Numbered from the stretch's first letter, positions 38,290 through 49,734 are shown. The stretch: 64,000 nucleotides of DNA from Protula sp. h YS-2021 (GCA_949752745.1 OX457031.1:38847502-38911501); one strand, 5' to 3'. Program-made: numbers and translations. Notes: generated by a model not told the origin, from the sequence alone.

Positions 38290-39110
38290 ACTTAAGAAAA
38301 CAGACAAAAAAATGATAGTCCACTTACAAATCCGGCTGAACCGTTTTGGAATTGTACAGGAATGATCCAATGGAGATTTAACAATTTGGCTAAAATTGGC
38401 CTAAATATTGGCAAAAACGGACAAAAATTAAAAAACGTAGAAATGCTTCTCCTACTATCGTTATAATTCTGTATTTTCCAAATTTGACAGGAGAGTTCCC
38501 AGATTGATCATTAGTATGATTGCGAATTGACCAACAAATTTGTCAAAACGCCGCATTTCAGAAATACACAAGAGTGTTACTCTTCTTATAAATTTGGTTC
38601 GATCGCTTTAAAATTTGACACAAATTGTACACCAGAATCTCCTCCACCCATCTGGTATGTGGATTTTGCAATTTCACCCAAATTTGCTGGCATACTGTTC
38701 AAAAAGGTAAAATTTAATGAAAACACAAAATGCCATTTGAGCATTAGTTATGTTTAATTGTAGTGGTTTGGTGTTGGTTCGACCAAAACTGACCCAAATG
38801 TTGGTACAAAAGGATAAATGTAAGAAAAAAATAAAATGCTGTTGGTATCACAAATCGGCCCAATTGCTTTCAAATTTTATAGCAATATTCCACAGGAGGC
38901 CATCTACTTAATTTATATTTTGTCAAAATCTATAATTGCCTCCTTTCAACTTTGTAATGTCTTCGCTTTTATGGCTTGGTACAGTGTCCATGGACATTCT
39001 TACTCAAGTGTGCAGAGGTGAAGAAAATATAAATAGATATCACAACATTAAAATATTCCGAAATGAAGTCCGATTTTGTGTCCCCTTTCACAAACTGCAA
39101 GGTGCTACCA
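38290..39110. repeat. W-family ~150-bp tandem repeats
   Basis: Units contain GGCTGAACCGTTTTGGAATT-type or TCGCTTTAAAATTTGACA phrases and ATTGGC(C)AAATATTGG. It ends ~200 bp before the GPCR start codon. Confidence 0.65.
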
Positions 39111-39316
39111 AAAAGTAACTGATCAAACGAAATGATAAAGTGATTGTTGGGAGTCCGAAATTTCTGTATTTGACAAGAATAAATAAATATAAGACTCGCG
39201 AACTCAAAAGTACTCGTAGCTGAATTATTGCAAGTTTCACATGAGAGGATTTATTCAATTTCAGGAAGAAATATATCCTCCGTTTCACGGGGGATAAAGA
39301 TTTCGAAGATCGTAAG

Positions 39317-40771
39317 ATGGGGCCCACTTCTCATGAACCATTAATAGTCTCTGACGGAAATTTGACCGTGGCAGCTGATGCATATCCCCTTGGAGCCGAT
39401 CAGGTGACCACCTTGGAAGTAAATAGCTGGGGCTATTCACAATCGTCAGGGGATGTGAACGCCGCCACTTCTGCAGACGTACTGACGACAGAATCATTTT
39501 TCATGTCCATGGATGATGTGGCGTGCTACTCCCAAGATCTTCACAAGGACGCTCATACAGTTTACATGTATATGACGTTTGCTGTTATTTTTTGTGGTAT
39601 TATTGGCAATTCAATCAACATAGCTGTTTTTGCTTCAAAAGAGTTAGCCACAAATAGCTCAGATGTGTACCTGTTAGTTTTAGCGATCACTGACGCTGTC
39701 TACCTGTTTGTGGTCCTCGTCTCACGTGGCTTCGGAAACATACGCTGTTTCTACTTTCGTGGTGAGACATTTGATATCTTCAACCGAAGCACAATGGCTT
39801 GCAAGTGCCTGCAGTTTCTGCTTGACTCCCTGTCGAATTTCTCCAGGTGCATCGTACTGAGCTTCACGTGCGAGCGCCTCGTGGCCTGCTATAAGCCGTT
39901 ATATTTCAAGTTCATGTGTACTTCGCGCCGTGCCTCGCTGGTGTGCGCTGCAACTTGCGCTCTCGTTTTCGTCACTTCAGCACCGCATCACTTCTTGTAC
40001 ATCGGGCGACCGTTTGATTATGATGTATGCACGGTGCTGCCTGAATATGAGCAGCGATTTTCCACCATTTATTTAGTTGAGGTTTTGGCATTCAAAATTA
40101 TCCCTGTCATTGCTATAGCAGTGTGCAATGCTTTTATTATTGTGAAATGTGCAAGCAAATCCGATGCATTTTCTAATGCCACTCGTACAACCCTCAGCGA
40201 TGCTGACAGACGCAACAGCGCGAGCCCAAGTCAGACCTCGACATTTGTCCACAGCTTAGGGAACCGAATCAGAAATTTTCCCTCATTATTCCGTCGTGGT
40301 GGCGCCCACTCCGCGATGGAGAAGCGCACGACACAAATGACCCTGGTCTTGGTATGCGTCTCGTTTTGCTACATCTTCTCTTTTCTCCCGGTACTCATTC
40401 ACTTCCTGGTGTGGAAACTTGAGCGTGCTCACGTCATCAACGTATCCGCAAGCACCTTAGACATCAGCCTCAACTGTAGCCGAATTTTGTATTTGACGGG
40501 ATTTTCGTTGAATTTGTTTCTGTATACTCTTGCCGGTCCTACATTCAAGGCGAGGCTGAAAGCTAGGTTCTGTTGCAGTCAACCTGTCGCCCTCACCATT
40601 GGAACTGTTATGTCACCATTGTTGAGGAAAGGCCCTGCCCTACCAAAAGTGATTATTGATGGGAGCCGTGATCCGATTGAGCTTCGACCTTTGAAGGAAG
40701 TGTTGTCCACAGATGTGTCCTCGCTGAACGTGTCTAGCACCAGTGGCGCAGCGGAAGTCCCCAAAGTTTAG
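39317..40771 (+). CDS. Class A (rhodopsin-like) G-protein-coupled receptor, peptide-receptor type
   Basis: The gene encodes a 484-residue seven-helix receptor from one uninterrupted frame. The ~78-residue N-terminus has an N-glycosylation site (NLT, 15-17). Helices lie near 80-106 (GN at 97-98), 117-137 (LAITD), 163-188, 205-229, 252-277, 340-366 and 386-405. The DRY box is ERL (186-188). C163 and C238 could form the usual disulphide. NPxxY is NLFLY (399-403). The third loop is long (278-339), with a basic stretch before helix 6. FCC at 418-420 after helix 8 is a possible palmitoylation site. The pattern resembles FMRFamide/myosuppressin-like receptors expanded in invertebrates. The ligand cannot be named. 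The start ATG fits the hydrophilic N-terminus. It is the only clearly host-type intact gene in the window. Confidence 0.9.
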   Translation: MGPTSHEPLIVSDGNLTVAADAYPLGADQVTTLEVNSWGYSQSSGDVNAATSADVLTTESFFMSMDDVACYSQDLHKDAHTVYMYMTFAVIFCGIIGNSINIAVFASKELATNSSDVYLLVLAITDAVYLFVVLVSRGFGNIRCFYFRGETFDIFNRSTMACKCLQFLLDSLSNFSRCIVLSFTCERLVACYKPLYFKFMCTSRRASLVCAATCALVFVTSAPHHFLYIGRPFDYDVCTVLPEYEQRFSTIYLVEVLAFKIIPVIAIAVCNAFIIVKCASKSDAFSNATRTTLSDADRRNSASPSQTSTFVHSLGNRIRNFPSLFRRGGAHSAMEKRTTQMTLVLVCVSFCYIFSFLPVLIHFLVWKLERAHVINVSASTLDISLNCSRILYLTGFSLNLFLYTLAGPTFKARLKARFCCSQPVALTIGTVMSPLLRKGPALPKVIIDGSRDPIELRPLKEVLSTDVSSLNVSSTSGAAEVPKV

Positions 40772-41339
40772 TGGTACCCGAGAACTAAATGACTCAGAAT
40801 TTAGGTCTGGCTAAGTCACTTGTATCTGAACAGTTTTGAAAAAATTTGAATATCAGTTAAAACTTAGAGTTATATGTCCGGACTTAAATCCGGCTATATT
40901 AAACTTTCTTTCATTATCAATTTCCTATCTTGTTTCCATCTTCTGGTCAAGTGAATATTTAAAATTTATCATTTTAGATTTCTGTTTGTGAAAGCGATCT
41001 CACAGAGCAGATTTGGCCTCTTCGCGGATTTTTTTTTGAAAATGTCAAATTACTGATGTTCATATTTACTGTGATTACGCAACATTAAATAGTCTTTAAA
41101 AATGTGATATTAAAACTGAGTAGACAAATGAACGAGTTGGACGTCAATGTTTACCTGATTAATTTCAGATCTGATTTACATTCAGCCGTGTATGTAGCTG
41201 CATAACAATGGCGGTTTTAATAATCTTGTTCCTGTGTGAACTGGTCTAACCATCTGTTTTTGTCGGCTTCAGGGTTGCTCTTGGTTTTAGAGAGAGAGAC
41301 AGAAAAACTGGAAAAAAGGGGAACCCTAAAAGAGAATCA
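40772..41339. other. GPCR 3' flank, no further gene seen
   Basis: AT-rich sequence with no clear AATAAA close to the stop codon. Confidence 0.35.
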
Positions 41340-42034
41340 GAGTCTAGGACAATTGCCTACTGGACAACTGTCTACCGGGCAATTGCCTACTTGACAACTG
41401 CCTACTAGGACAATTGCCTACCGGCACTATTGCCTACTTTTCAAATGATTTTTTTATTTCTAGCATGTTTCTAACATGTTAAAAATCTTTCTCAATTCAT
41501 AAAATTTTATTTACAATAGCCACATCTTGACAGATATATCGCGTGTCAAAAACTTGCCACATGTAATATTTCACTAATTTTGAATATGGCCTATTCATTA
41601 TGGTAATCCATCCCAAACCTGTAAATCGCAATTCACTCTACATCGTAGAAAACGAACAATTGCAATAAACGGTTTACTGATGTCACTCCAGAAAACTTGA
41701 AAGAAGCAAATAACAAATTGATATTGATTGATTCAACATGGACCTCAATGTATACTTGATGCCTCTATAAACAACTTAAAATGGGATTGTATTTTAGCAC
41801 ACATCACAGCAAACAGCTAATTGCAATTGATTAATTCATCACCGACAAGAAAAGACTATTGATGTTACCACATAGAACACAAAAGGGGATTGATTAATTC
41901 AACATTGACCTGAATTAGACAACTGATGTCTCGAAAAATTATTTGAAAAGTCCTGGCAATAGTCCTGGTAGGCACTTGTCCTAAGTAGGCAGTTGTCCAG
42001 CAGGCAATTGCCCGGTAGGCAATTGTCCTCTTCC
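41340..42034. mobile_element. Foldback-like element, subrepeated TIRs
   Basis: Left ~100 bp: tandem motifs GGACAATTGCCTAC, GGACAACTGTCTACC, GGGCAATTGCCTAC. Right ~100 bp: the same motifs inverted (GTAGGCACTTGTCC, GTAGGCAGTTGTCC, GTAGGCAATTGTCC). GTCTAGGACAA near the left tip is shared with the inverted right tip of the 21,122 element. The interior has no recognised ORF. A 9-bp target duplication was not evident. Confidence 0.7.
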
Positions 42035-43962
42035 CTTAGAAAAGTTCTGTTTCTTTTTAGTTTCTTTGAACTAAAAAGGTTCGTTGTTGCTTTTTTTTTG
42101 CGTTGGTCGAATTATAAAATAGTTAGATAAATAGAAAAGCTTTATTCAAAGAAATTTGAAAACATGGCGTAGTTTTTGAGCACAGAACCGTGAAAGGAAG
42201 ATCCCAGCTGGTGGATTTGCGGGGTATATATCGATCCCGGTACCTCTGGAGAAAAGTAAATGCCGAAACAAACGGACCATGTGTTGAAGCGAAAATGTAC
42301 AAAAAATTTTCCTTAATATGTAATGGATATGTGATGGTTACTTTGTATATTTGATTGAAAATACTTCGTGTATTTCGTGTATTTAAATGTATTTATATGT
42401 ATTTTAATGCAATTGAATTTCGCTTAAAATGTAATAGTTAAAAAATTGTCCATGTGTATTAGCTATTTTATTTTGATAATCTTGATTTTACTTTTCAGGC
42501 ATACTGGTTTCTTTGATTGTATATAAAATTATGTTTGTATTTAATCTAAAAGAAGAGAAACAAAATGAAAATCAAGTAGGTAGGCTGGGTAGATGGTAGT
42601 TAGGTAACTTTACATCATGATTCACACCTGTTTGTCTCTATGGAAATTGTTACAATACTGGTCTCAAAATCTAATTATCACAACCAACGCAAAGCGCGCT
42701 CCTGCCACAGGAAACTCTGGACGCCTGCACCCGTACAACGGGTAAGGTTTCATTAGCATTCCTGCAGGACGAATTGTATTAACGCGGATGTTACAGAAAT
42801 AATGTATTATTTCCGGTCGGAAGGACTACGTTTAAAAAGGACTACACTACAAAAGCATTACACTTCAGAATGGCTGCACAGACACCTGCTGCCGGCGGAC
42901 GGCTCTTCTTAATGTCTGCGCAGAGAAAGAACTTTGACAATTAGCCTGCAGAAAGACTACGCCTCATTCTGCCAAAATGAGGACATCCCCTCCCCTCCCC
43001 CACCACCTTAACGTCCGTCCCTGTATTCACGTTTTTCTCTTTATTTTTTTTTCTATAAAAAATTTTCATTAACAGGAATTATCTTTAATCATGAATGAAC
43101 TACGGATTATGTGATTTGGATTATGTGCCTTTGATTTCGCTTTTAATTCTGGTGAAGAAAAGGAGAGTTAAAATCGAGTTGCGTTTACTTTCCAGACATT
43201 TTCTGATGCTAACGTTTTTGACGATAAGCAAACGTGTAGCTACAATATTGTACATAACAATGCAAAATGCAAGTGTGGAATTAACACTTTGTGGCCGTAT
43301 TCACGAAAGATAACTGTTCAGTTAACAAATTTCGTTAGCTTCTCCTGTAGATAACAGAACTTTTGAAATTTAATTAATGCATTTATTCTTGTAAAAATTA
43401 TTTGCGTAATTGAACTAACCCGACTGGTTTCCCTTCTGTGGTGTACAGTTAACTGCACAGTTAGCTTCTGTGAATACTGCGGCTGTTATTTAAAATAACA
43501 GTACGTCAAACAAATAAGAATTAAGTTATGTTTTGTTATTTGTGAAACAAGGTAGTGCAGTGGAAGTTAGTCTGTTACGGAACAGACTAACGTAAATTAA
43601 AGGCAATTCATCTTTTATGATTCTACATATATTTTCGTTGTACTGAGCCGCATAATATATATGGATAAATGTTGATATATATGGGTATCATTGTAATTAT
43701 TATTCTACGCAAAAGCAGACGCATAAAAGAGATTTGTTTGACAAAAGATAACTATGTTGGAAATTGTGAAAGCGAAGAAGATGGGCTGCTCTTGTAGATA
43801 TTGTTGTAAATAAACGTTGATGGTAATTATTCGTGGTTAATTTCTGGATTTGAATATTTGCCATCTATATGTACAGGATAAGCCATGACAACCTATTTTG
43901 TGCTTGTCAGTCCACAGTCCACTAGATGTCGTGCGGCTAAATGTGCATTCGTAGCACCATAA
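42035..43962. other. No gene recognised
   Basis: AT-rich sequence. A short ORF of 72 residues (43,095-43,313) has no recognisable domain. Near 43,300-43,480 the phrases TTCACGAAAGATAACTGTTCAG and CTTCTGTGAATAC are roughly inverted to each other, hinting at a small hairpin element. Confidence 0.35.
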
Positions 43963-44540
43963 TTTATTTTTTTATTTATTTAGCACCATTTATACCCCGC
44001 TTAACAGAACTAAGCGGACAACAATGACATTTAAATAAATTATAATCCAAGTTATTTTATCTGATACTGAGAACTGCAATAAAATGAATATAGACTGGAT
44101 TGAAACGCTAATACTGATAGAAATACTAACATTTATAGGCACTTTTAAAAAGATATGTTTTGAGTGAGCGTTTAAAGGTGCTCAAACAAGATTGATTTCT
44201 TATATAAAAAGGCAAAGAATTCCAAAGCCTAGGACACCTAGCACTAAAACCGCGTTCACCATACTTATTTTTGAACCTAGGCTCAATGAGCTTAAGACTG
44301 TCATAACTGCGCAAAGATACAGAGGGTTCGGGTTGCCGTATAAGCATATCAGAAATGTACTTTGGGGCTGCTCCATTTAAACCTTTATACGCAAGCGTGA
44401 GAATCTTAAAGTTCGACCTCTCAGACACTGGTAACCAATGCAAATCCATAAGAATACTAGAAATACTTATATCCGGATGACGGCGCACTCCCTTCACGAC
44501 CCTTGCCGCATCGTTCATAATCATCTGAAGGTCATGTAAC
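43963..44540 (-). pseudogene. CR1/jockey-type LINE 3' end
   Basis: Minus-strand frame 44,126-44,524 carries the C-terminal signature of CR1/L2-type reverse transcriptases: LHWLPVSERSNFKILTLAYK, GAAPKYISDML, LWNSLPFYIRNQ and FKRSLKTYLF. It is open for 132 residues but lacks the RT and endonuclease, which is typical 5' truncation. The 3' end reads as a TAAATAAATAAA-like tail at 43,963-43,985 (minus). Confidence 0.85.
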
Positions 44541-45059
44541 AGGTAACAGGTACACTAAAACTGGAGGAGTGAACCCCGCGGTAGAGTACTCACTCACCGG
44601 TACATAAATGATCAAGGTATTTGTTAGTGTTAATCTACCACCAACGAAGAAGTGAACACTGGCCACAGCATTTGGGCCAGTTTTAATGAAACTAATCAAC
44701 CAATTCTTTTCTAACCGGTTAATCGCCTAGCCATCATCAAAAGAAAATTGTATCCTTAACCGAGCTATATCTTATCTCGTGTATTTTACACACGAAAGAA
44801 CAATTAGAGATTTCCACATACATCTAGCGTGTGATTAACATGCAGTTAAACGATTTATCTGTTCGATAATTTCCTCAGCTTAAAAACTCAATTTATTTTT
44901 GATTGTAAGAAGCATAGCTTAAATGAAAATAATTAAAACGAATATCAAAAGATGTACAACTACTTTTAGGAAATTGAAATCGACATGCCCAGTGCTAAAC
45001 AGCAGACTGACTTTCGCCCTGGTGGCTTATCACACATACCACGGAATTCAAAATAAATT
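44541..45059. other. No gene seen
   Basis: Apparently unique sequence between the LINE tail and the next inverted-repeat element. Confidence 0.35.
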
Positions 45060-46178
45060 CCCGGTGTGACAGTGAACACGGTCCCCCAGTGATTACGCCC
45101 CCCCCCCCCGGGACCATGATCACCAGGGATAAGGGTCCCCCTCTAGTGATTACGATCCCCCCTTGATATCATGGCTGTGTGTTATTTATGGTGCCTGAAC
45201 TCAAATTATAGCTTTTAAATAAAGTAGAGGTAAATAAGAGTTACTTTCGTAAATTTTATTGCAAATTCCAATCACATTTATTTACATACAACAAATATTA
45301 GTAGTTTTAACAAACACTGTACAGATGCTTACATTCTATATATTATGTTGCATAGACTGGAGTATAATGATCTTCTAGGTTACTGCTATAAATATTCTGA
45401 GTAGATTTTTTTAACTTGCCAAATGCCTTAAGTTTCAACGAAGCAGCTTTGTATGTGAGCCACTTGTATGTTTCAAGAATTCGCTTTTTACTTTGATTTT
45501 CTTCACTTTCTCCATCGCTAATGTTTTCTTAATAATGATAATTAGAAAAATTGACACCTTACAAAGGGCAAATTTGGGTATGGATTCCTTAGGTGTTAAA
45601 TAGATTTACTCAAGATTTACTCATGCGCAATAATCCCTATATTATTGATCTCAAACATCACATATAAGTTGTGTTACAGAGTCTTACATGTGGATTCATG
45701 GAGTAACGAAAAGGATTAAATCAGGAATTTACCAGTTATAAATTTTGGCCATGGTGTTGCAGTGATCTCTTCAGATGAAAGCATATGCATTTGACGTAAT
45801 TAATAATCTATTCATCCTAAATCTGCTGTGAGATTTGGGAGTGATAGTGTCACTTTTAATTACAGTTATTTAATTTCATGCATCGCTAATTGGTATGATA
45901 TAAGCGTTTGAAAATAATTTTGGTTAGTAAATTATGCCAGATGAAGAGTTCATGCAAACAAAGAGAAGCATAATTTTTTTCGTAAGATTTCTGAATTCAG
46001 TTGCATGTTCCTACATATTTTTTAGTTTGGGGGGACCCTTTTTCCTAAGGAATTATGGTCTCCCGGGGGACCGTGTTCACTAGAGGGGGACCACATTCAC
46101 TAGTGATTGTGGTCCGTAGGGGGGACCGTGATTCCTAGGAATGAGGGTCCGGCCGGACCATAATCACTGGGACACCGG
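45060..46178. mobile_element. Foldback-like element with G/C-run subrepeat TIRs
   Basis: Left ~115 bp: CCGGTGTGACAGTGAACACG, GTCCCCCAGTGATTACG, GGGTCCCCCTCTAGTGATTA. Right ~150 bp: the same motifs inverted, ending ATAATCACTGGGACACCGG. The ~850-bp interior has one candidate exon on the minus strand. No clear target duplication was found. Same design as the 21,122 and 41,340 elements, with unrelated motif sequence. Confidence 0.65.
45343..45527 (-). CDS. Candidate terminal exon inside the Foldback-like element
   Basis: The minus strand is open for ~61 codons: ...SDGESEENQSKKRILETYKW, then LTYKAASLKLKAFGKLKK and an end at HYTPVYAT with a stop (45,343-45,345). There is no in-frame ATG. A possible acceptor (ATCATTATTAAG) immediately precedes it, so it would be a last exon. 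The Lys/Ser-rich protein is not recognised. It could be the C-terminal end of the transposase of an autonomous relative. Only the frame and its position between TIRs support it. Confidence 0.3.
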
Positions 46179-46819
46179 CGTTTTCCCGGTCATCGTATTT
46201 TATTTACAAGGAAATAGACAATTGAAATTGGACTGTTTTTGTCAAATAGGTGATCGATGTTAGCACGCATGGGCGGAGCCCCCTGGTGGCGTGGACTAAA
46301 TAGCACATGTGTCGGCTTGCGAGTAAAAAAGCGCAGAGAACGGCTGTGGGCTGGAAGGGTGAGGGGGGAGGGGGTGCTGACCTGGTCCACACGGTATGCG
46401 AGTCATACAACTGTTGGGTGAATGCCGTCCAGCGAGCGATGTTGTACTTGACTAATTGCTCCTTAGGTGGTATTTTGCACCCATAATGATTCAACCAGGG
46501 AATTTTATAGAAATAATGACGCGTTGTTACTTTGAATACTAATTACTGAACTCAAACAACCTCGATTTTTTTTTCAGGAGACTCTTGCTGCAAAACAAAC
46601 TGCCATGTCCACTTGAGGCCAAACTTTTTTAAAATTAGTTATCCACTGTCGGTACGCCGCCAGTGATGTGTAGAAATGTGTAGAAACGCAACAACCGCCC
46701 CCGGTTTGTTTTGTTTTGGCCATATCTCCTTAATCACATCCATGACGGACCAAATCTGACTTAATACACATAACACCCACCATGTGTAGATGTTCCTTTG
46801 GGGGAAGGGGGTTTCAATT
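46179..46819. other. No gene seen
   Basis: Overlapping minus-strand open frames at 46,190-46,494 share the same bases in different phases and have no recognisable domain. Confidence 0.35.
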
Positions 46820-47540
46820 GTCTGGACGTTTGTTCTTATGTTGGCGAATGCCATGAAATTTGGTACAAATAGGTCAATTCACGGTACTTCAGACTTAACA
46901 GATGTAAAATACTATCCTTCTACACTTTTATTTGGTTACTTTCGAATGTGGCAGGAATGTTCCCCGGGTAGTTGGCTGCAAGGCTTGTTCTTACTTTTGA
47001 GAATGGGCCTAGACCAGCCAAAAAATTTGAAAAAATGAGTCAGGATTTGGTACTTTGAACTTAACATTTATAAAATGATTGTCTGATTACTTTCAAGTTC
47101 GGCAAGAATATTCGATTGACAGTTCCTACCAGGTTTGTCCTTATTTTTGGAAGGAATCAGAATTGGCCAAAGTATAAGTCAATGTTTGGTGCCTTCCCCT
47201 TAGAACACATAAAATGCTACAGCTCCTATTATTCTGGTCAAACAGTTGTCAGATTTATCGGGAATATTCCCCTGATGGTCCTGTACCAGCGTGTTCTTAT
47301 TTGGCGAATGGGCCAAAATTGGCCAACATTTTGTAAAAAAATAGGTTAATTTTTATACTTTGGACTTAAAATATATCAGACGCTATTCCACCAACAAGTC
47401 CTGATCTCTTTCCTGATTCCACCTACAAGTTTGATCTCTTTCAAAATTGGTGGAGTTGCGCACTTGGCGATTCTTCACCAAGATTTTGGCAATGTAATTA
47501 ACTTGGCCAGATTAGGGCCGGTAATTACCCATTTTTTAAA
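46820..47540. repeat. W-family repeats
   Basis: Units of ~155-180 bp have GGCAGGAATGTTCCCCGGGT, AATGGGCCAAAATTGGCCAA and ACATAAAATGCTACAGCTCC. Confidence 0.65.
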
Positions 47541-47815
47541 TACGAATTGCTTAATACACATTTTCGAAATACCGCCTTGCTTATAACATCGTCTAGGCCA
47601 GTGGAGGACCTGAATGCTGATCTCTTGTTACGTGAAGGTGTAATTGATTATTTGGAATAACGTCAAGAATTATTATATTGCCGTTGGTATGCCAACGGGA
47701 TTTCGTTGGGATAAATAATTAATGTAAGTACACAGCAAATGAAAGTGAAAACAAGTGCGGCAAGTACATTGAAGTTACTGGCATTAGTAGTCAAGCGATT
47801 ATAATGCTAATTATC

Positions 47816-48430
47816 GGCCACCGGAGGAATCTTCCTCGGAGGGGGACTATAGGTTTGGGTACTGTCCGTCTCTATGTCCGTCTATCGCCGGCTGTTACTT
47901 CTACACTGATAATCTGTTTCCTGTGATATCGGGTATGTAGTTGACCTATCACAGTGGTAGGTGCACGCCATTTTAACTTTAATCTTGACCCAATTTCAAG
48001 GTCACCTTGCACTATCTTGGATTTTCATCAGCAAATTTCTTGGTGACACGATAACACAAACATTACTTGACCAATAATTACCAAATTTTAGACAAAGGTT
48101 AACATTTCAAATCCGGGATAGAGGTTTTAAGAGATCCATCAGTGAACTGAAAATGGCAGCCGCCTTGTATTTTCCAAAAAATTCTTTAAAAAGTGAGAAC
48201 TCATAAACAACTTCGCCAAATTTTAGACATTGGCTAAGAACCTGAAAACCAGGCTCAGGACCGGTTTTGACATGGAAATGAAATTTAAAAAAAGGACGCC
48301 AGCCGCCATCTTCGATTTTTATCCGTAGTTTCTTGTAGACACGATAACACATAAACTCCTTGACTGGCGGTCACCAAATTTTAAATATGGCTCAACCATT
48401 AAAAAAAGTACGCCTGATTTTAAATTCGAT
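47816..48430. repeat. Third (GTCC)n-type interspersed repeat
   Basis: The head has CCACCGGAGGAATCTTCCTC, then GGGACTATAGGTTTGGG and GTCCGTCTCTATGTCCGTC. The body has two ~300-bp related units: 'GACACGATAACACA-A', 'TTGAC', 'ACCAAATTTTA' at ~48,045 and ~48,335. Confidence 0.55.
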
Positions 48431-48489
48431 AGGAATATTCAAAATGGTCACCATTTTGCATTTCATCCGCAGTAGTATGATAATGGGGG

Positions 48490-48740
48490 TTCTGGCTCAC
48501 TTGATGACGTCATCATGTCTGGAAGTGACGTCATAGCGTCTGGACCGGAAGTGCTGTCTAGACCGGAAGTGCTGTCTGGAGTGGAAGTGACGTCATCATG
48601 TCTGGACCGGAAGTGACGTCATCATGTCTGGACCGGAAGTGACGTCATCATGTCTGGACCGGAAGTCATGATAAGCGTTAGGATAGGCGCGACCATCTGT
48701 GACGTCATCATGACGTCATACTGAGATGATGCTGTCTGGA
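48490..48740. repeat. ~26-bp tandem repeat with CRE-like palindromes
   Basis: Three near-perfect copies of GTGACGTCATCATGTCTGGA plus CCGGAA (48,585-48,665) with degenerate copies on both sides. Each unit carries TGACGTCA, the perfect CRE/ATF palindrome; whether it is bound is unknown. Confidence 0.8.
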
Positions 48741-48842
48741 GCGAAAGTGGTTTGGCCGAGTCAATCAACATGAAGCCAATGAACTCGACCTGTCAATCAG
48801 TGTAACCATGGCAACAGACCCTAAAAAGCCACGACCCCCCCC

Positions 48843-49350
48843 CAGGACATACTATGTACCGACCCCCCCCCCTAGGACATACTATGTACCGACCCCCCCC
48901 CTAGGACATACTATGTACCGACCCCCCCCCCTAGGACATACTATGTACCGACCCCCCCCTAGGACATACTATGTACCGACCCCCCCCTAGGACATACTAT
49001 GTACCGACCCCCCCCCCTAGGACATACTATGTACCGACCCCCCCCCTAGGACATACTATGTACCGACCCCCCCCCTAGGACATACTATGTACCGACCCCC
49101 CCCCTAGGACATACTATGTACCGACCCCCCCCCTAGGACATACTATGTACCGACCCCCCCCCCCTAGGACATACTATGTACCGACCCCCCCCCCCTAGGA
49201 CATACTATGTACCGACCCCCCCCCCTAGGACATACTATGTACCGACCCCCCCCCCCCTAGGACATACTATGTACCGACCCCCCCCCTAGGACATACTATG
49301 TACCGACCCCCCCCCAGGACATACTATGTACCGACCCCCCCCCCCCCCAG
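48843..49350. repeat. ~30-bp C-run minisatellite, ~17 copies
   Basis: The unit is AGGACATACTATGTACCGAC followed by 7-16 C and T. Unit length varies by C-run. The opposite strand carries ~17 G-runs, so G-quadruplex formation is possible. Every unit also has a C-tract before (T)AG, resembling a splice acceptor. Confidence 0.95.
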
Positions 49351-49715
49351 GAGAGCAACAAAAATTTTTGCCGAATCAGCATGATAAAATCCTATATAAG
49401 TGTGGTGTCTCAAGGCTTAGAGACATTGTCAGACACATCATGGATAACACACCAGCTATCATCATTGATGACTTAACAGCGTTTCAAGCGAATGAATCTG
49501 TTTGCATCTGGGTAAATATGCGTGATGAAGCTGAAGCAGCTGATATTACATATGCTTTGGAGGAGGTGCTACAATTTCCAACTCAGATCACTGCAGTGAA
49601 GCCTGACGTAGTAATTACATTTATGTGGAACAACCGCATAGTAACACTGACTCAACGATACTGCAAGTGTCAAGTGTGGTTGGAATATGAGGGACAACCC
49701 CATAACTGCTGCTGA
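49351..49715 (+). CDS. Unrecognised ORF truncated by the minisatellite, followed by a histone-type stem-loop
   Basis: About 121 codons are open from the end of the minisatellite to TGA at 49,713. The first in-frame ATG outside the repeat is 49,440 (MDNTPAIIIDDLTAF), giving 91 residues. Otherwise the frame is a 3' exon entered at CCCCAG|GAGAGC. The middle part, GVSRLRDIVRHI to AADITYALEEV, has a spacing and end (D-I-x-Y-A-L) faintly like histone H4 (GVKRI...MDVVYAL). This similarity is weak and may be chance. The C-terminus is Cys-containing (YCKCQ, HNCC), unlike histones. It lies ~500 bp left of the polymerase gene; membership in the Polinton is undecided. Confidence 0.4.
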
Positions 49716-49734
49716 TATATACTAAAATATTTCG

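Noticed and set aside
46190..46494. Overlapping 66- and 96-aa ORFs
   Set aside because: Two phases of the same bases are open; no features support either.
48808..48990. Proline/tyrosine-rich repeat protein
   Set aside because: Translation of the C-run minisatellite, whose unit lengths (29-32 bp) break the frame.
48843..49350. CRISPR-like array
   Set aside because: Units are adjacent with only variable C-runs between them and no unique spacers; the context is an animal genome.
49351..49715. Firm call as a histone H4 homologue
   Set aside because: Only spacing and a few residues agree; the protein is acidic and Cys-bearing. Reported as a faint resemblance only.
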